From: JASFBA01 sp036172265 | GTDB taxonomy: Bacteria > Chloroflexota > Chloroflexia > DTKN01 | Direction of reading: 5' to 3' | DNA length: 64,000 bases | NCBI GenBank assembly: GCA_036172265.1 | Contig: JASFBA010000007.1 | Location: 1-64,000 of the forward strand | Shown: positions 16,940-25,768 of the stretch, piece after piece | Position numbering within the stretch: the stretch's first letter is position 1 | How the letters are laid out: each line of letters opens with the position of its first letter | Position numbers and translations under genes: made by a program | Notes under the pieces: generated by a model | The model's input: only the letters and a program-made list of their open reading frames with translations | Database searches by the model: none | What the model was told of the DNA's origin: nothing

Positions 16940-17949
16940 CCGAAGCCTCCTAACCTTTCGACGACAAACGAGGTCAGAAAAAGGACGACGCCGGTGGCAA
17001 AGAGGCCGGCCATCAGACGGGTGTAGCGGAGAATCTCCCGGCGTACCCCGCTCCGCGAGGTGAAGGGGGTCGAACCGGTGAAGTTGAGCGCCAGGAACGC
17101 GGTTACGGGAGGCAAGACCAGCAGGAAGGCCAGGGCCATAAGGACCCGCCACCAGGCTGGTGACCCGCCCCCCTCAAGTACCCCCAGCGCGAAGGGCAGG
17201 GCCACTGCCCCGCCCAGGAAAAAGCCTTTGCTGCTGAAATCGCGCGTAGGCAACCAGGGCAGAAGGATGGGAAAGAGCACCACCCCGGCCAGCACCGCCG
17301 CTACCGTCGCCGCTACCGCAAGCCAGCCACCCAGAAAACGCACCACCACGGCTACCAGAAGAAGCGGTAGGAAGACGTGGACAACTTCTACCGGAATCAG
17401 CACCAGGCGGTCCGGGAGGTCGAAACGCACCCGACGCATCTCCGGCGTGGCTTGATGGGTCTTCAAGTACTCCGGCAGGTCGGAGGCACGCACCGGGCCG
17501 TATTCCACCCGGAAGCCGCAGCGCCGCCGAACCTCGTGCGCAGAGACCCCGGCGGCACCTAACTGGGGCAGGATGAGGGTACGGTGGCGGACTAGATCGG
17601 CCAAGCCGGTGGCCTCAACCCGCCGTACTACTTCATCGGTACTGAAGGTGCCTTTGCCGGCCGCGCACCAGACGTTGATACCTTCGGTATCCAGGACCAG
17701 GATGTAGCCGTCTATCCCGGCCAGGGCCGAGCGCAGGGCATCGAAGGAGAGGGTGTAGTTGGCGGTGACGAAGACGGGCGATTCGGGTGTAGGATTCCCC
17801 AGAGCATATAGCCCCGGTCGGATGCGGTGTCCTCCCCGACGGTAGCCCAGCCGGGCCAGGACGTGATCCCAGCGATCAGCCCAGGTCAGGGTGGATGTCG
17901 TGGGGATGATGGAAAGGTCCGGTGGTGTCATCTCGATACTTTTGTCCAT
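16936..17949 (-). CDS. hgcA: HgcA, corrinoid-dependent mercury methyltransferase
   Basis: A 337-residue protein that transfers a methyl group from methyl-cobalamin to Hg(II). The soluble N-terminal corrinoid-binding domain (about 1-165) contains the diagnostic cap-helix motif N92-V-W-C95-A-A-G-K99; C95 is the predicted cobalt ligand (Cys93 in the ND132 protein). Residues after about 190 form 4-5 transmembrane helices, as in all HgcA. hgcB follows with a 4-nt overlap. No arsR-like regulator is next to the pair. It lies 60 nt downstream of a DUF72 gene on the same strand, behind a palindromic repeat. The ATG at 17949 lacks a strong Shine-Dalgarno sequence; Met7 is an alternative start. Confidence 0.94.
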   Translation of the reverse strand: MDKSIEMTPPDLSIIPTTSTLTWADRWDHVLARLGYRRGGHRIRPGLYALGNPTPESPVFVTANYTLSFDALRSALAGIDGYILVLDTEGINVWCAAGKGTFSTDEVVRRVEATGLADLVRHRTLILPQLGAAGVSAHEVRRRCGFRVEYGPVRASDLPEYLKTHQATPEMRRVRFDLPDRLVLIPVEVVHVFLPLLLVAVVVRFLGGWLAVAATVAAVLAGVVLFPILLPWLPTRDFSSKGFFLGGAVALPFALGVLEGGGSPAWWRVLMALAFLLVLPPVTAFLALNFTGSTPFTSRSGVRREILRYTRLMAGLFATGVVLFLTSFVVERLGGFG

Positions 17950-17966
17950 ATCTCAAATCTCGTAAC

Positions 17967-18011
17967 CTGGGCTTCAGCCTGGGCTATTGGCACAGGTTGA
18001 AGCCTATGCTA
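17967..18011. repeat. Short palindrome of the GGCTTCAGCCTG family
   Basis: CCTGGGCTTCAGCCTGGGC and CACAGGTTGAAGCCTATGC lie head to tail. The TAG stop of the DUF72 gene (18011..18009) sits at its edge. It separates DUF72 from hgcA and is related to the repeat at 6836-6886. Confidence 0.7.
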
Positions 18012-18779
18012 CTCGGCCAGCAACAGGCGCAGTTGCCGGGCCGTCTGCACGGCCTGGCCCTGCCAGTGGTTGTTGGCGAAGATAAAGACCGTATCCGCCT
18101 TCTGCTCCAGGTAGCGAATCTTGGGCAGCCACTCGTGCAATTCCTCGTCGCTGTAAGTGTAGTCGTAACGCTCCCAGGCTTCCTCGTGCTGCCACCACTT
18201 GGCTGCGTTGCGTCCGTGGAAACGGACGTAGGCGATGGGAGATGTGGCCTCGGCCACCGGGGGGAGCAGCCCCTTCAGGCGGGGCTCGTCCACGCAGCAG
18301 AAGCCGAATTGCAGCCGGCGCAGCAGGTCGAAGGTATCCTCGTTCACCCAGGCTGCATTGCGGAACTCGATCACCACCGGCAGTTCGCCGAAGCGCTCGC
18401 GCACCCGATGCAGGTAATCCCGGTTCTCCCGATTGGGGCGAAAGGACCAGGGAAACTGGGCCAGAATACAGCCGAACTTGCCCTCCTCCCGAAGTGGGCG
18501 GAGGGCCTGGATAAATTGGGCAAAAGCCGCCTCGTTTTCCTCGCGCCCGTGGGTGAGTTCCTGGCTGGCCTTGACGGTGAAGAGGAAGCCGGCCGGCACC
18601 TTCCGGGCCATGGCCTGGAGGGTATAGGGGTCGGGGAGGCGGTAATAAGTAAAGTTTACCTCAACGGCATCAAATTCACGGGCATAGTAGGGGAGCATAT
18701 CCCGTTCGAGCATGCCCTCTGGATAGAAGGGGCCAATCCAATCCTGATAACTGTAGCCGCTGGTGCCGATGCGGATCAT
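18009..18779 (-). CDS. DUF72 (YecE-like) TIM-barrel protein
   Basis: A 256-residue DUF72 protein. MIRIGTSGYSYQDWIGPFYP at the N-terminus and the conserved FTVKASQELTH, FPWSFRPN, IEFRNAAWV and YVRFHGRN segments are all present. The biochemical role of the family is not established. It starts 3 nt after the stop of the M20 peptidase gene, so these two are translationally linked. hgcA and hgcB follow on the same strand. Confidence 0.9.
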   Translation of the reverse strand: MIRIGTSGYSYQDWIGPFYPEGMLERDMLPYYAREFDAVEVNFTYYRLPDPYTLQAMARKVPAGFLFTVKASQELTHGREENEAAFAQFIQALRPLREEGKFGCILAQFPWSFRPNRENRDYLHRVRERFGELPVVIEFRNAAWVNEDTFDLLRRLQFGFCCVDEPRLKGLLPPVAEATSPIAYVRFHGRNAAKWWQHEEAWERYDYTYSDEELHEWLPKIRYLEQKADTVFIFANNHWQGQAVQTARQLRLLLAE

Positions 18780-18782
18780 CGT

Positions 18783-20126
18783 CTATCCCTCCACACAGAA
18801 ACGCCGCACCACCTCGTAGAGCACCCGCAGGCTGAAGCGCAGATTTTCCAGGGAGATGCGTTCGTTGTGGGCATGGGCCAGTTGCAGGGGGGAGATGCTG
18901 CCCTCCTCCCGCATAGGGCCAAAGCCGTAGGTGGTAACGCCCAAGGGAACGAGGTGGCGGGCGTCGGTAGCGCCGCAGACCATCATGGGAAGGAGGATGG
19001 CCTGGGGTTCAAACTCCCCAAGGACGGCCTCGATGGTGCGATAGAGAGGGGTATCGGGGCCGGCCTCCAGGCCGGGGGAGTATTCCTCGACCTGGATCTC
19101 CACGGCCGGCCCAACGACCTCGCCGACCTCGCGCAAAAACTGCTCCGGGTATTGATCGGGCAGGATACGTCCGTCTACCAGGGCCTCGGCAGTGGAAGGG
19201 ATGACGTTGACCTTCTGGCCGGCTTGCAGGACGGTGGGCGTGGCCGTGTTATGGAGCATCCCAAAGATCATACGCTGCCAGGCCTGGGTAATGGGCAACT
19301 GGCGCAGAAGGAAGGCACTGGCCGCCGGATCCAAGAGGCCGCGGACCAGAGTAGCCGTCTCATGCCCCTGTCCACGGGCCAGGCCTTCGACGAAACGCTT
19401 GGTGGTACGGGTCAGGTGCATCGGCAAGGGGGTGCGGCCCAGTTTGAGCACCGCTTCGGAGAGGGCGACGACGGCGTTTTCTTCCTGCGGGATAGCGCCG
19501 TGGCCGGCCTGTCCACTGGCCCGCAGGCGCAGCCAGCAGACCCCTTTTTCGGCGGTCTGGCAGGTGAAGTAGGTCTGGCCGCGCAGTTCCAGGCTGACAC
19601 CGCCGCCCTCATTGATGGCATATTCGGCCCGCACCAGGTCGGGGTGGTTGACCACCAGCCAGGCCAACCCCTTGGAACCGTGTTCCTCCTCGTCGGCACA
19701 GGCGGCCAGGATGAGGTCGCGTTTGAGCGGGAGGCCCTGGCGGTGGAGGAGCAACACGATCATCAACTCGACCGCGGTCAGGTTCTTGGTGTCCACCGTG
19801 CCCCGGCCCCAGATGTAGCCGTCGGCGATGGTGGCGGAGAAGGGGGGGTAGGCCCATTTGTCGGCCTCGGCCGGGACGACATCCAGGTGCGAGAGGAGGA
19901 GAAGCGGGGCGGCTTGGCCGCTACCGCGCAGGCGCACCACCAGGTTGGCCCGCTCAGGGGCGGATTCCAGGACGAGTGGATCCAGCCCCTCGCGGGCCAG
20001 AACGCCGGCCAGGTATTCGGCGGCCGGCCGTTCGCGGCCAGGCGGGTTGGTGGTATCGAACTGTACCAGCGCCCGTAGGTGGGCCACCGTCTCCTCGAAC
20101 GCCTGATCCCAGTTGACCTCGGCCAT
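18783..20126 (-). CDS. M20 family metallopeptidase (ArgE/DapE/dipeptidase type)
   Basis: A 447-residue zinc hydrolase. Metal-binding segments are visible in order: LLLLSHLDVVPAE (His and Asp), the bridging-Asp segment WGRGTVDTKN, the catalytic Glu pair in CADEEEHGSKG, and the C-terminal CGATDARHL with the last His. An inserted dimerisation domain lies between. It probably cleaves an amino-acid or peptide amide; the substrate is unknown. ATG 20126 (MAEVNW) is chosen over upstream in-frame starts because the promoter at 20164-20191 lies just ahead of it and AAGGGAAA is at the right distance. DUF72 follows at 3 nt. Confidence 0.87.
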   Translation of the reverse strand: MAEVNWDQAFEETVAHLRALVQFDTTNPPGRERPAAEYLAGVLAREGLDPLVLESAPERANLVVRLRGSGQAAPLLLLSHLDVVPAEADKWAYPPFSATIADGYIWGRGTVDTKNLTAVELMIVLLLHRQGLPLKRDLILAACADEEEHGSKGLAWLVVNHPDLVRAEYAINEGGGVSLELRGQTYFTCQTAEKGVCWLRLRASGQAGHGAIPQEENAVVALSEAVLKLGRTPLPMHLTRTTKRFVEGLARGQGHETATLVRGLLDPAASAFLLRQLPITQAWQRMIFGMLHNTATPTVLQAGQKVNVIPSTAEALVDGRILPDQYPEQFLREVGEVVGPAVEIQVEEYSPGLEAGPDTPLYRTIEAVLGEFEPQAILLPMMVCGATDARHLVPLGVTTYGFGPMREEGSISPLQLAHAHNERISLENLRFSLRVLYEVVRRFCVEG

Positions 20127-20163
20127 AGTATTTCCCTTTCGTCTAAAGTTTCTCGTCGGCCCT

Positions 20164-20191
20164 ATTCTACCACAAAACCGGCCGGAAACAA
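20164..20191 (-). promoter_or_regulatory. Promoter for the M20 peptidase/DUF72 (possibly hgcAB) unit
   Basis: Minus-strand TTGTTT (20191..20186), 16-bp spacer, TAGAAT (20169..20164). No other clear promoter was found between here and hgcA. Confidence 0.5.
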
Positions 20192-20269
20192 ACCGGCGCA
20201 CGATGGATGCGTGTTTCTGCTCGGACGAGTCGATGATGCCCAACTCCAAGATTGCACTCCTGGTCCAAT

Positions 20270-20298
20270 TTGACAAGAGGGGGTGCTGATGGTATAAG
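20270..20298 (+). promoter_or_regulatory. Promoter for the WxcM-like gene
   Basis: Consensus TTGACA (20270-20275), 17-bp spacer, TATAAG (20293-20298). The leader to the ATG at 20413 is about 107 nt, GC-rich, with no fold I can name. Confidence 0.8.
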
Positions 20299-20412
20299 TG
20301 TTGGAAAGGACATCCTTTGCTATGGGAACAAGGGTGAAAGATCGAAACCGAGGCAGGCGGATGGTTGTCCCCTTCTACCGGGGCCGGCCTTCCATGGGCG
20401 GAGGAAGCAGCA

Positions 20413-21357
20413 ATGGATTTTTATAAACACCCAACCGCACTGGTGGAATCCACCCATATCGGCAAAAACACCCGCATCTGGGCCTTTGTACACATCCTCC
20501 CCGGCGCGGTCATCGGCGAGGATTGCAACATCTGCGACCACGTCTTCATTGAGAACGATGTGGTCATCGGCAATCGGGTAACCATCAAGTCCGGCGTTCA
20601 ATTGTGGGACGGCATAACGATCGAGGACGACGTCTTCATCGGTCCCAATGCTTCGTTCAGCAACGACCCCTATCCGCGCAGCAAGCACCACCCGGCCGAA
20701 CTCGCCAGAACTCTGGTTCGCCAGGGAGCCTCCATCGGGGCAAACGCCACGATACTGCCGGGGCTAACGATCGGGAGAGGGGCGATGGTCGGTGCCGGCT
20801 CCGTGGTCACCAACAACGTGCCGCCCTTTGCCATCGTGGTCGGCAACCCGGCCCGGATCAAGGGCTACGATTCTGCCTACCGCCAGCACCTGTCGCCGGG
20901 GATCTCCAACGAGGTGAAGCCCGTGGAGGAACTGGCGGTCCGCGGAGTGCAAGTCTACCACCTGCCGTTTATTCCCGATATGCGCGGCAACCTCACCTTT
21001 GCCGAAATCGGAAACGGGCTTCCGTTTCTGCCGAAGCGGTACTTCCTGGTTTTTGACGTCCCCAGCAAAGAGGTCCGCGGCGAACATGCCCATCGCACGC
21101 TCCATCAGTTTCTGGTGTGTGCGAAGGGATCTTGCTGCGTGGTCGTGGACGATGGGGAGAATCGGGCCGAAGTTGTGCTCGATTCGCCGATGATCGGGGT
21201 GTATATCCCCCCGATGGTCTGGGCCGTCCAGTACAACTATTCGCCTGACGCCGTTCTGCTCGTCCTCGCCTCCGACCTTTATAAACCGGAGGACTATATC
21301 CGTGACTATGAGGAGTACCTCCGAGAACTCGGCCGACAACATCGTTCCGAGGAATAA
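20413..21357 (+). CDS. Bifunctional WxcM-like acyltransferase / sugar 3,4-ketoisomerase
   Basis: A 314-residue fusion. Residues 1-150 are a left-handed beta-helix acyltransferase with hexapeptide repeats (IGKNTRIWAF, IGEDCNICDH, IGRGAMVGAGS). Residues about 175-305 are a FdtA/WxcM-type cupin (RGNLTFAEIG, FDVPSKEVRGEHAHRTLHQF with the catalytic His pair, and VWAVQYNYS). Together they fit synthesis of an N-acylated 3-amino-3,6-dideoxyhexose from a dTDP-sugar, as for Xanthomonas WxcM. The aminotransferase step (FdtB) is not encoded nearby. ATG 20413 has GGAGG at 8 nt. A glycosyltransferase follows 39 nt downstream. Confidence 0.85.
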   Translation: MDFYKHPTALVESTHIGKNTRIWAFVHILPGAVIGEDCNICDHVFIENDVVIGNRVTIKSGVQLWDGITIEDDVFIGPNASFSNDPYPRSKHHPAELARTLVRQGASIGANATILPGLTIGRGAMVGAGSVVTNNVPPFAIVVGNPARIKGYDSAYRQHLSPGISNEVKPVEELAVRGVQVYHLPFIPDMRGNLTFAEIGNGLPFLPKRYFLVFDVPSKEVRGEHAHRTLHQFLVCAKGSCCVVVDDGENRAEVVLDSPMIGVYIPPMVWAVQYNYSPDAVLLVLASDLYKPEDYIRDYEEYLRELGRQHRSEE

Positions 21358-21396
21358 CCACGATTTGATGCCCGTGCTTTCCGGGAGGAAACCCCG

Positions 21397-22362
21397 ATGG
21401 CGCTGATTTCGGTGATTGTGCCGGTTTTCTGCAACGCTCCCACCCTGTCCGGGCTCGACCTGCGATTGAGGAAACTGGCCGAGAGCCTTTCCCCGCACAA
21501 CGTTGAGTTTATCTATGTGGACGATGGTTCCACCGATGCCTCTTTCCCAACCCTTGTCCAACTGGCCGAGCAGGATAAGCGGGTGCGCGTCGTCCGGCTG
21601 ACGCGAAACTTTGGGTCGAATGTGGCCATCCTGGCCGGAATGAATTACGCCACCGGAGATTGTGTGGGATTTATCGCCGCCGACCTGCAGGACCCTCCTG
21701 AAACCTTTGCCGAGATGGTCAAAAAGTGGGAGGAGGGGGCCAAGGTTGTCCTGGCCGTTCGGCGGAACCGGCGCGGCGACCCCTGGGCAACACGCTTTTG
21801 GGCACGAATCTTCAACTGGCTGTTCAGCCGGCTTGTTTTTCCGGGCATCTCAGCCGAAGGGGTGGGATTCTTCCTGGTCGATCGCCGGGTCGCCGACATC
21901 CTGATCCGCTGCGAGGAAAAGAATACCCATCTCATCGGCCTGGTCCTCTGGACGGGGTTTCGGCCTGTTTATGTAGAATATGACCGGGTGGCCCGTGAGG
22001 GTGGCAAATCGAAGTGGACCTTGGGGAAGCGGCTCAAATATGCTATCGATTCCTTTGCCGCGTTCTCCTACCTGCCGGTGCGCCTGGCCTCGTTTCTGGG
22101 CATCCTCCTGGCCGGGATGGGCACCGTCTACGCCGTCGTGGTCATTTTGCTCCGCATCCTTCACAGTATTTCGGTTCAAGGCTGGACAACCTTGATGATC
22201 GTGCTTCTGCTCGGTTTCGGCATTCAACTGACGATGCTGGGTGTGATCGGCGAATACCTGTGGCGAACGCTGGACGCCGCCCGGCACCGTCCCCCTTTTG
22301 TGGTGGACACTGTGTTCCCCCCTCTCGAGTGCCCTTCTCACGGTCAGGCGTCGAAGACGTAG
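21397..22362 (+). CDS. Family 2 glycosyltransferase with two membrane helices (DPM/ArnC-like)
   Basis: A 321-residue enzyme that likely moves a sugar onto polyprenyl phosphate at the inner membrane. The GT2 core shows VDDGSTDAS (42-50), NFGSNVAILAG and the acidic AADLQDPPE segment (metal and donor binding), then EGGKSKW. Two C-terminal hydrophobic helices (about 225-255 and 262-285) anchor it. ATG 21397 has GGGAGGAAA upstream. Probably co-transcribed with the WxcM-like gene. Confidence 0.88.
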   Translation: MALISVIVPVFCNAPTLSGLDLRLRKLAESLSPHNVEFIYVDDGSTDASFPTLVQLAEQDKRVRVVRLTRNFGSNVAILAGMNYATGDCVGFIAADLQDPPETFAEMVKKWEEGAKVVLAVRRNRRGDPWATRFWARIFNWLFSRLVFPGISAEGVGFFLVDRRVADILIRCEEKNTHLIGLVLWTGFRPVYVEYDRVAREGGKSKWTLGKRLKYAIDSFAAFSYLPVRLASFLGILLAGMGTVYAVVVILLRILHSISVQGWTTLMIVLLLGFGIQLTMLGVIGEYLWRTLDAARHRPPFVVDTVFPPLECPSHGQASKT

Positions 22363-22413
22363 AACGGCTTGGGCGAATTCCAACCTAACCCGTAACTCCC
22401 CACCTGGTTCCAA

Positions 22414-22442
22414 GTAGGACCACTCCGCAGGAGTTGTCCTAC
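22414..22442. repeat. Palindrome GTAGGAC(C/A)ACTCC, copy 1
   Basis: Arms 22414-22426 and 22430-22442 pair with one mismatch around GCA. It lies between convergent genes and includes the TAG stop of the minus-strand gene. A perfect second copy is at 51478-51506. It may act as a bidirectional terminator. Confidence 0.8.
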
Positions 22443-25400
22443 TTTAATTGTACTTCGCCGAGGTCAAGGGCGTCGCCCAGGGCTTTGCCATCGGCTGTAT
22501 AGACCGGCAGCCGCTGCATGGTGATCGGGTCATAGACGGCGAGGATCAGCCGATACCGCCCGCCGGCCGCCTGGGGAGAGATACGCACCGGCAGGTCATC
22601 GCATACCTCTTCTCCCCGCCGCCAGGTGGTGGTGGGGTGTCCTTCGCCGCCTACCGGCAGGTCCACCTGGCCGAGGATCCGGCCGTCGGCGATGACCTGG
22701 GCCGTCGCTGCGTAATTGGCCGAAACTGGGGCCTCGGTCCGCCACTCTACGGCGAGTGGAAGGACTTCTCCCGGGGCAAAGGGGCCTTCGGGCCGCTCAT
22801 ACGCCATCAGTTGGAGTTCTTTCCCAAAGCGAAAGCCGGCCGGCGTGGCGAGGGGACGAATATAGAGCGGCACAGGAGAGGTGGGCTCGGCCGTAAGGTA
22901 CTGCACCTGTCCCTTTTGCCAGTCGAAAAGCGCCACCGGAAGGGCCTGAAGCGCCTGTCCTCCGTAGTAGACCCACAGCGAAGCAAAGTAGGTGCCCTCC
23001 TCCGCGGCCGGCCAGTCCTCTTGCCCCCGATGAGGTGGCAGCAGCGAGGTCGCATCTCCGGCGCGAAGGGCGGCTTCCCGCTTCTGCAGATCGATCTCCC
23101 ATAGGACCTCACCGGAGGTGAGGGTGACCGGCCCCCACCAGGCGTAATGCGTGGCCTCGGCATAGTCGTTTTCCCACACCTCTAGCGCGGCCCGGAGCGC
23201 GCGCCGTTCCGGGGTGTAAAGTTGGATGTCCAGGTGAAGCGTCGTTCCCTCCACGTACACGCGGGGGGATAGAAGGGCGGTTCGCGGGACACTTTCCACC
23301 AGCGGGCCGGCATTTTCGACGACCGCTGCCCAGCAGAGGGAAGCCCTGGCGCTCACCGAAACCTCGACCGTCGTCGGGAGGCGATGTAACGCGCTGCGGT
23401 AGAGGGAAAAGCCGGCCGGCAACGCCGCCTCCTCATCCCGGCCGTCGCCCCAGTGCAGGCGAAGGGGAGTCTCCTCGTCCGCGCTCCAACCCAAGAGCAG
23501 GGCCCGGTTCCCCTCGCCCTCCTTCCCGGTCGGCGATAGGCTCAGTCCGTTCGGCTCGGCGTAAAGGAGGAGAGGGGTGTTCGGGTCCAGCGCCCGACAT
23601 CCGCCCGAACCGGCCAGCCGTTGGGCTGTGAGCGGGGTACGTACCAGTACCGGCCCGGGACCCGGGCAGGCTCCTTCGCGCAGGTCGAGGAAGGCCCGTT
23701 GTTCGGGATTTCGGCGGTAGAGCGCCATCCCGCCGGATTGCCAGACGCGGTCTTCCGGGGAAAGGCCCAGAAGGTAGGGGTTATCGTCGAGGTCGAGCAG
23801 GGCATAAGAGAAGGCCTCTCCGGGAAGGCAGTAGGCCATGCTGCTATAAGCGCTCGAGAGGGTCCCTCGCAGGGGATGATCCCGGAAGAAGTAGGCTAGA
23901 AGGCCGGTGGCCGGCCCGATGTGCTCGAGGTTATCGGTGAGGTAGACGACCTCTCCGGCAGGCACCAAGGTGGTTGCCTCTTCCACTTGAAGCAACTTGC
24001 GGTCGAACAGGGCCGGCCTTTCCCAGTAGCGGGCGATGATCCGGCCGGAGGACCAGCCGACAAGTCCCAGAAGGAGCAGGGCAATGGCGGCCGTTACGCC
24101 GGCTAAGGTGCGGCGACCCCATCGGCCCTTCGGACGCGGCATTTCTGTCAGGCCCTGCCCGGCAAGGCCCAGCAGGAACGGCCCAACATAGGCCGCCATC
24201 TTGGGGTAAGCATAGGGGTAAGGTCGGGAGCGGTCTAGCACGGCCGCGGGGATGGGCAAACCGAGGCTTTGGAGGGAGGAGAGGAATGGGAAAAAGGCCC
24301 CCTGCAGCCAAAGGAGGTACAGGAATCCGGTAACCGCCACGGCCAGCCACTGCCAGCGCCAGGGAGAACGGACAAGGGCCCAGAGGCTTAGGAGGACGAT
24401 GAGGATCAGGGCGCCCCAGGACAGGATTTCCAGGAATCCGGGAAGGGGCTCGGGTTGCGGAGCAAAAGGGGTCAGGCCCAGCGCCTCCGGCCAGGAGATG
24501 ATACGGGAAAGCCATCCCACGGCTTTGGGCTGGATATAGCGCTCTGCCAGGTCCAGGCCGTAGGAGAGGATGGGCCCAAAGGCCAGCAGGATAGCGCAGG
24601 CCACCGTGCCGAGGCCGGCCAGAAGGAGCGGCAGGCGACGGCGGGTTCGCAGGAATTCAACCAGAGCCAACGCTCCGGCCGGGGGGAGAAAGGCCGTGAG
24701 GGCCGGGTAATAAGAGACCAGGAGGGCGGAAACGGCCAACCCCGCAGCGATGGCTCTGCGTCCACCGGGCTGTCGGAGCGCATCAGCCAGGAGAAGGAGG
24801 CTCAACGGAACCAGAGGCAAAGAAGAAAGTTGCATGCCAAAGTTGAAAAAGGTCAGCCAGAGGGAAAGGGCGTACAGAGAAGCCAAGGTGGTAGCCAGAA
24901 CAGCGGCTTTGCGGGACATTCCCAAGGTGTGGCGAAAGAGGAGGTAGAGGGCCAGGACGCTGAGGGCGCGCAGCAGGGCGAGTGTGGGAGCAAAGGAGCG
25001 GAGGGCATCCTGGCCGGCAAGTTGTTGCCAGACTCCCTGGGCGATGGAAAAGCCCGGCGTCACCGCGATTCGGGTGAGGTCGAGATTGAGGTCCCGGAGT
25101 GGGTTAGGGGGCATGGAGGCAATTCCCTGGACCGGGACACGTACCAGGTATTCGGCAAGTGGAAGGTAGGCCTCGATGTCCCAGTTTTCCCCGATGATCG
25201 TCGTATAGCCATAGTTCAGGAGTGGCAGGATGCTGAGGAGGAAGGACAGGCCGGCCAAGAGGACGGCCCAGCCGTGCTCGTGCAAATCCAGGTGCAACCG
25301 CCGGTCCCGGCATCGCCACAGGGCCAGGGCGTTGAGCAGCGTGCCCATCCCCAGGGCAACGAACAGGACCTGTTGCAGGTTGAGGATGGTCGTTATACCA

Positions 25401-25564
25401 TAGTAGCCGATGAGCAGAAGGAGGGCGTAGCCGAGGAGCGGGGCTAGCAGACCTTCGTCGTCGCGGCGGTCGGCCGGCAGGAGGAGTTTCACCAGGCCGT
25501 AACCCAGATAGGTGGAAAAGGCTAGCGATGCCAGTACCAGCAAAAGCAGGCTCAAGACGAACAA
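22439..25564 (-). CDS. Very large multi-spanning membrane protein with extracytoplasmic C-terminal region
   Basis: A 1041-residue protein of unknown function. The first 500 residues hold about 12 hydrophobic helices, with an outer loop after helix 4 (NYGYTTIIGENWDIEAYLPL) that resembles the acidic first loop of GT-C glycosyltransferases. Residues about 500-1041 are soluble and beta-rich, probably two or three Ig-like or carbohydrate-binding modules (WGDGRDEEA, VEWRTEAPV, YRLILAVYDP). I infer a cell-envelope glycan role but cannot name one. The start is TTG 25564 with GAGGAGGTCGG just upstream, and a promoter at 25634-25663. Its TAG stop is part of a palindrome. Confidence 0.6.
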   Translation of the reverse strand: MFVLSLLLLVLASLAFSTYLGYGLVKLLLPADRRDDEGLLAPLLGYALLLLIGYYGITTILNLQQVLFVALGMGTLLNALALWRCRDRRLHLDLHEHGWAVLLAGLSFLLSILPLLNYGYTTIIGENWDIEAYLPLAEYLVRVPVQGIASMPPNPLRDLNLDLTRIAVTPGFSIAQGVWQQLAGQDALRSFAPTLALLRALSVLALYLLFRHTLGMSRKAAVLATTLASLYALSLWLTFFNFGMQLSSLPLVPLSLLLLADALRQPGGRRAIAAGLAVSALLVSYYPALTAFLPPAGALALVEFLRTRRRLPLLLAGLGTVACAILLAFGPILSYGLDLAERYIQPKAVGWLSRIISWPEALGLTPFAPQPEPLPGFLEILSWGALILIVLLSLWALVRSPWRWQWLAVAVTGFLYLLWLQGAFFPFLSSLQSLGLPIPAAVLDRSRPYPYAYPKMAAYVGPFLLGLAGQGLTEMPRPKGRWGRRTLAGVTAAIALLLLGLVGWSSGRIIARYWERPALFDRKLLQVEEATTLVPAGEVVYLTDNLEHIGPATGLLAYFFRDHPLRGTLSSAYSSMAYCLPGEAFSYALLDLDDNPYLLGLSPEDRVWQSGGMALYRRNPEQRAFLDLREGACPGPGPVLVRTPLTAQRLAGSGGCRALDPNTPLLLYAEPNGLSLSPTGKEGEGNRALLLGWSADEETPLRLHWGDGRDEEAALPAGFSLYRSALHRLPTTVEVSVSARASLCWAAVVENAGPLVESVPRTALLSPRVYVEGTTLHLDIQLYTPERRALRAALEVWENDYAEATHYAWWGPVTLTSGEVLWEIDLQKREAALRAGDATSLLPPHRGQEDWPAAEEGTYFASLWVYYGGQALQALPVALFDWQKGQVQYLTAEPTSPVPLYIRPLATPAGFRFGKELQLMAYERPEGPFAPGEVLPLAVEWRTEAPVSANYAATAQVIADGRILGQVDLPVGGEGHPTTTWRRGEEVCDDLPVRISPQAAGGRYRLILAVYDPITMQRLPVYTADGKALGDALDLGEVQLK

Positions 25565-25633
25565 TCCGACCTCCTCTCCAAAGCCCCACCGGCGAGCAGG
25601 GCCGTTGGGATACGGTCAAGAAACTTTTTCCCC

Positions 25634-25663
25634 ATTGTACTACTACCTTCCTGGTTTGGGCAA
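25634..25663 (-). promoter_or_regulatory. Promoter for the large membrane protein gene
   Basis: Minus-strand TTGCCC (25663..25658), 18-bp spacer, TACAAT (25639..25634), about 70 nt before the TTG start. Confidence 0.65.
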
Positions 25664-25691
25664 ATGGGGATAGGACGCTGGGGAATCGTGT

Positions 25692-25720
25692 TTGTCGGGA
25701 TGGCAGGACTGTGATAAGAT
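25692..25720 (+). promoter_or_regulatory. Promoter for the spermidine-synthase-like gene
   Basis: TTGTCG (25692-25697), 17-bp spacer, TAAGAT (25715-25720). The expected transcript start near 25727 argues for the ATG at 25769 over the TTG at 25730. Confidence 0.55.
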
Positions 25721-25768
25721 AGAGATACGTTGGCAACCAGGAGCAGTTTCCAGGTAGCAAGTCCGAAG

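Noticed and set aside
16601..18011. A mer-type mercury resistance operon around hgcAB.
   Set aside because: No merA, merB, merT or merR-like gene is present; the neighbours are peptidase, DUF72 and roadblock genes.
24455..25447. A 330-codon plus-strand frame.
   Set aside because: It is antisense to the large membrane protein; its composition is Gln/Gly-rich shadow sequence.
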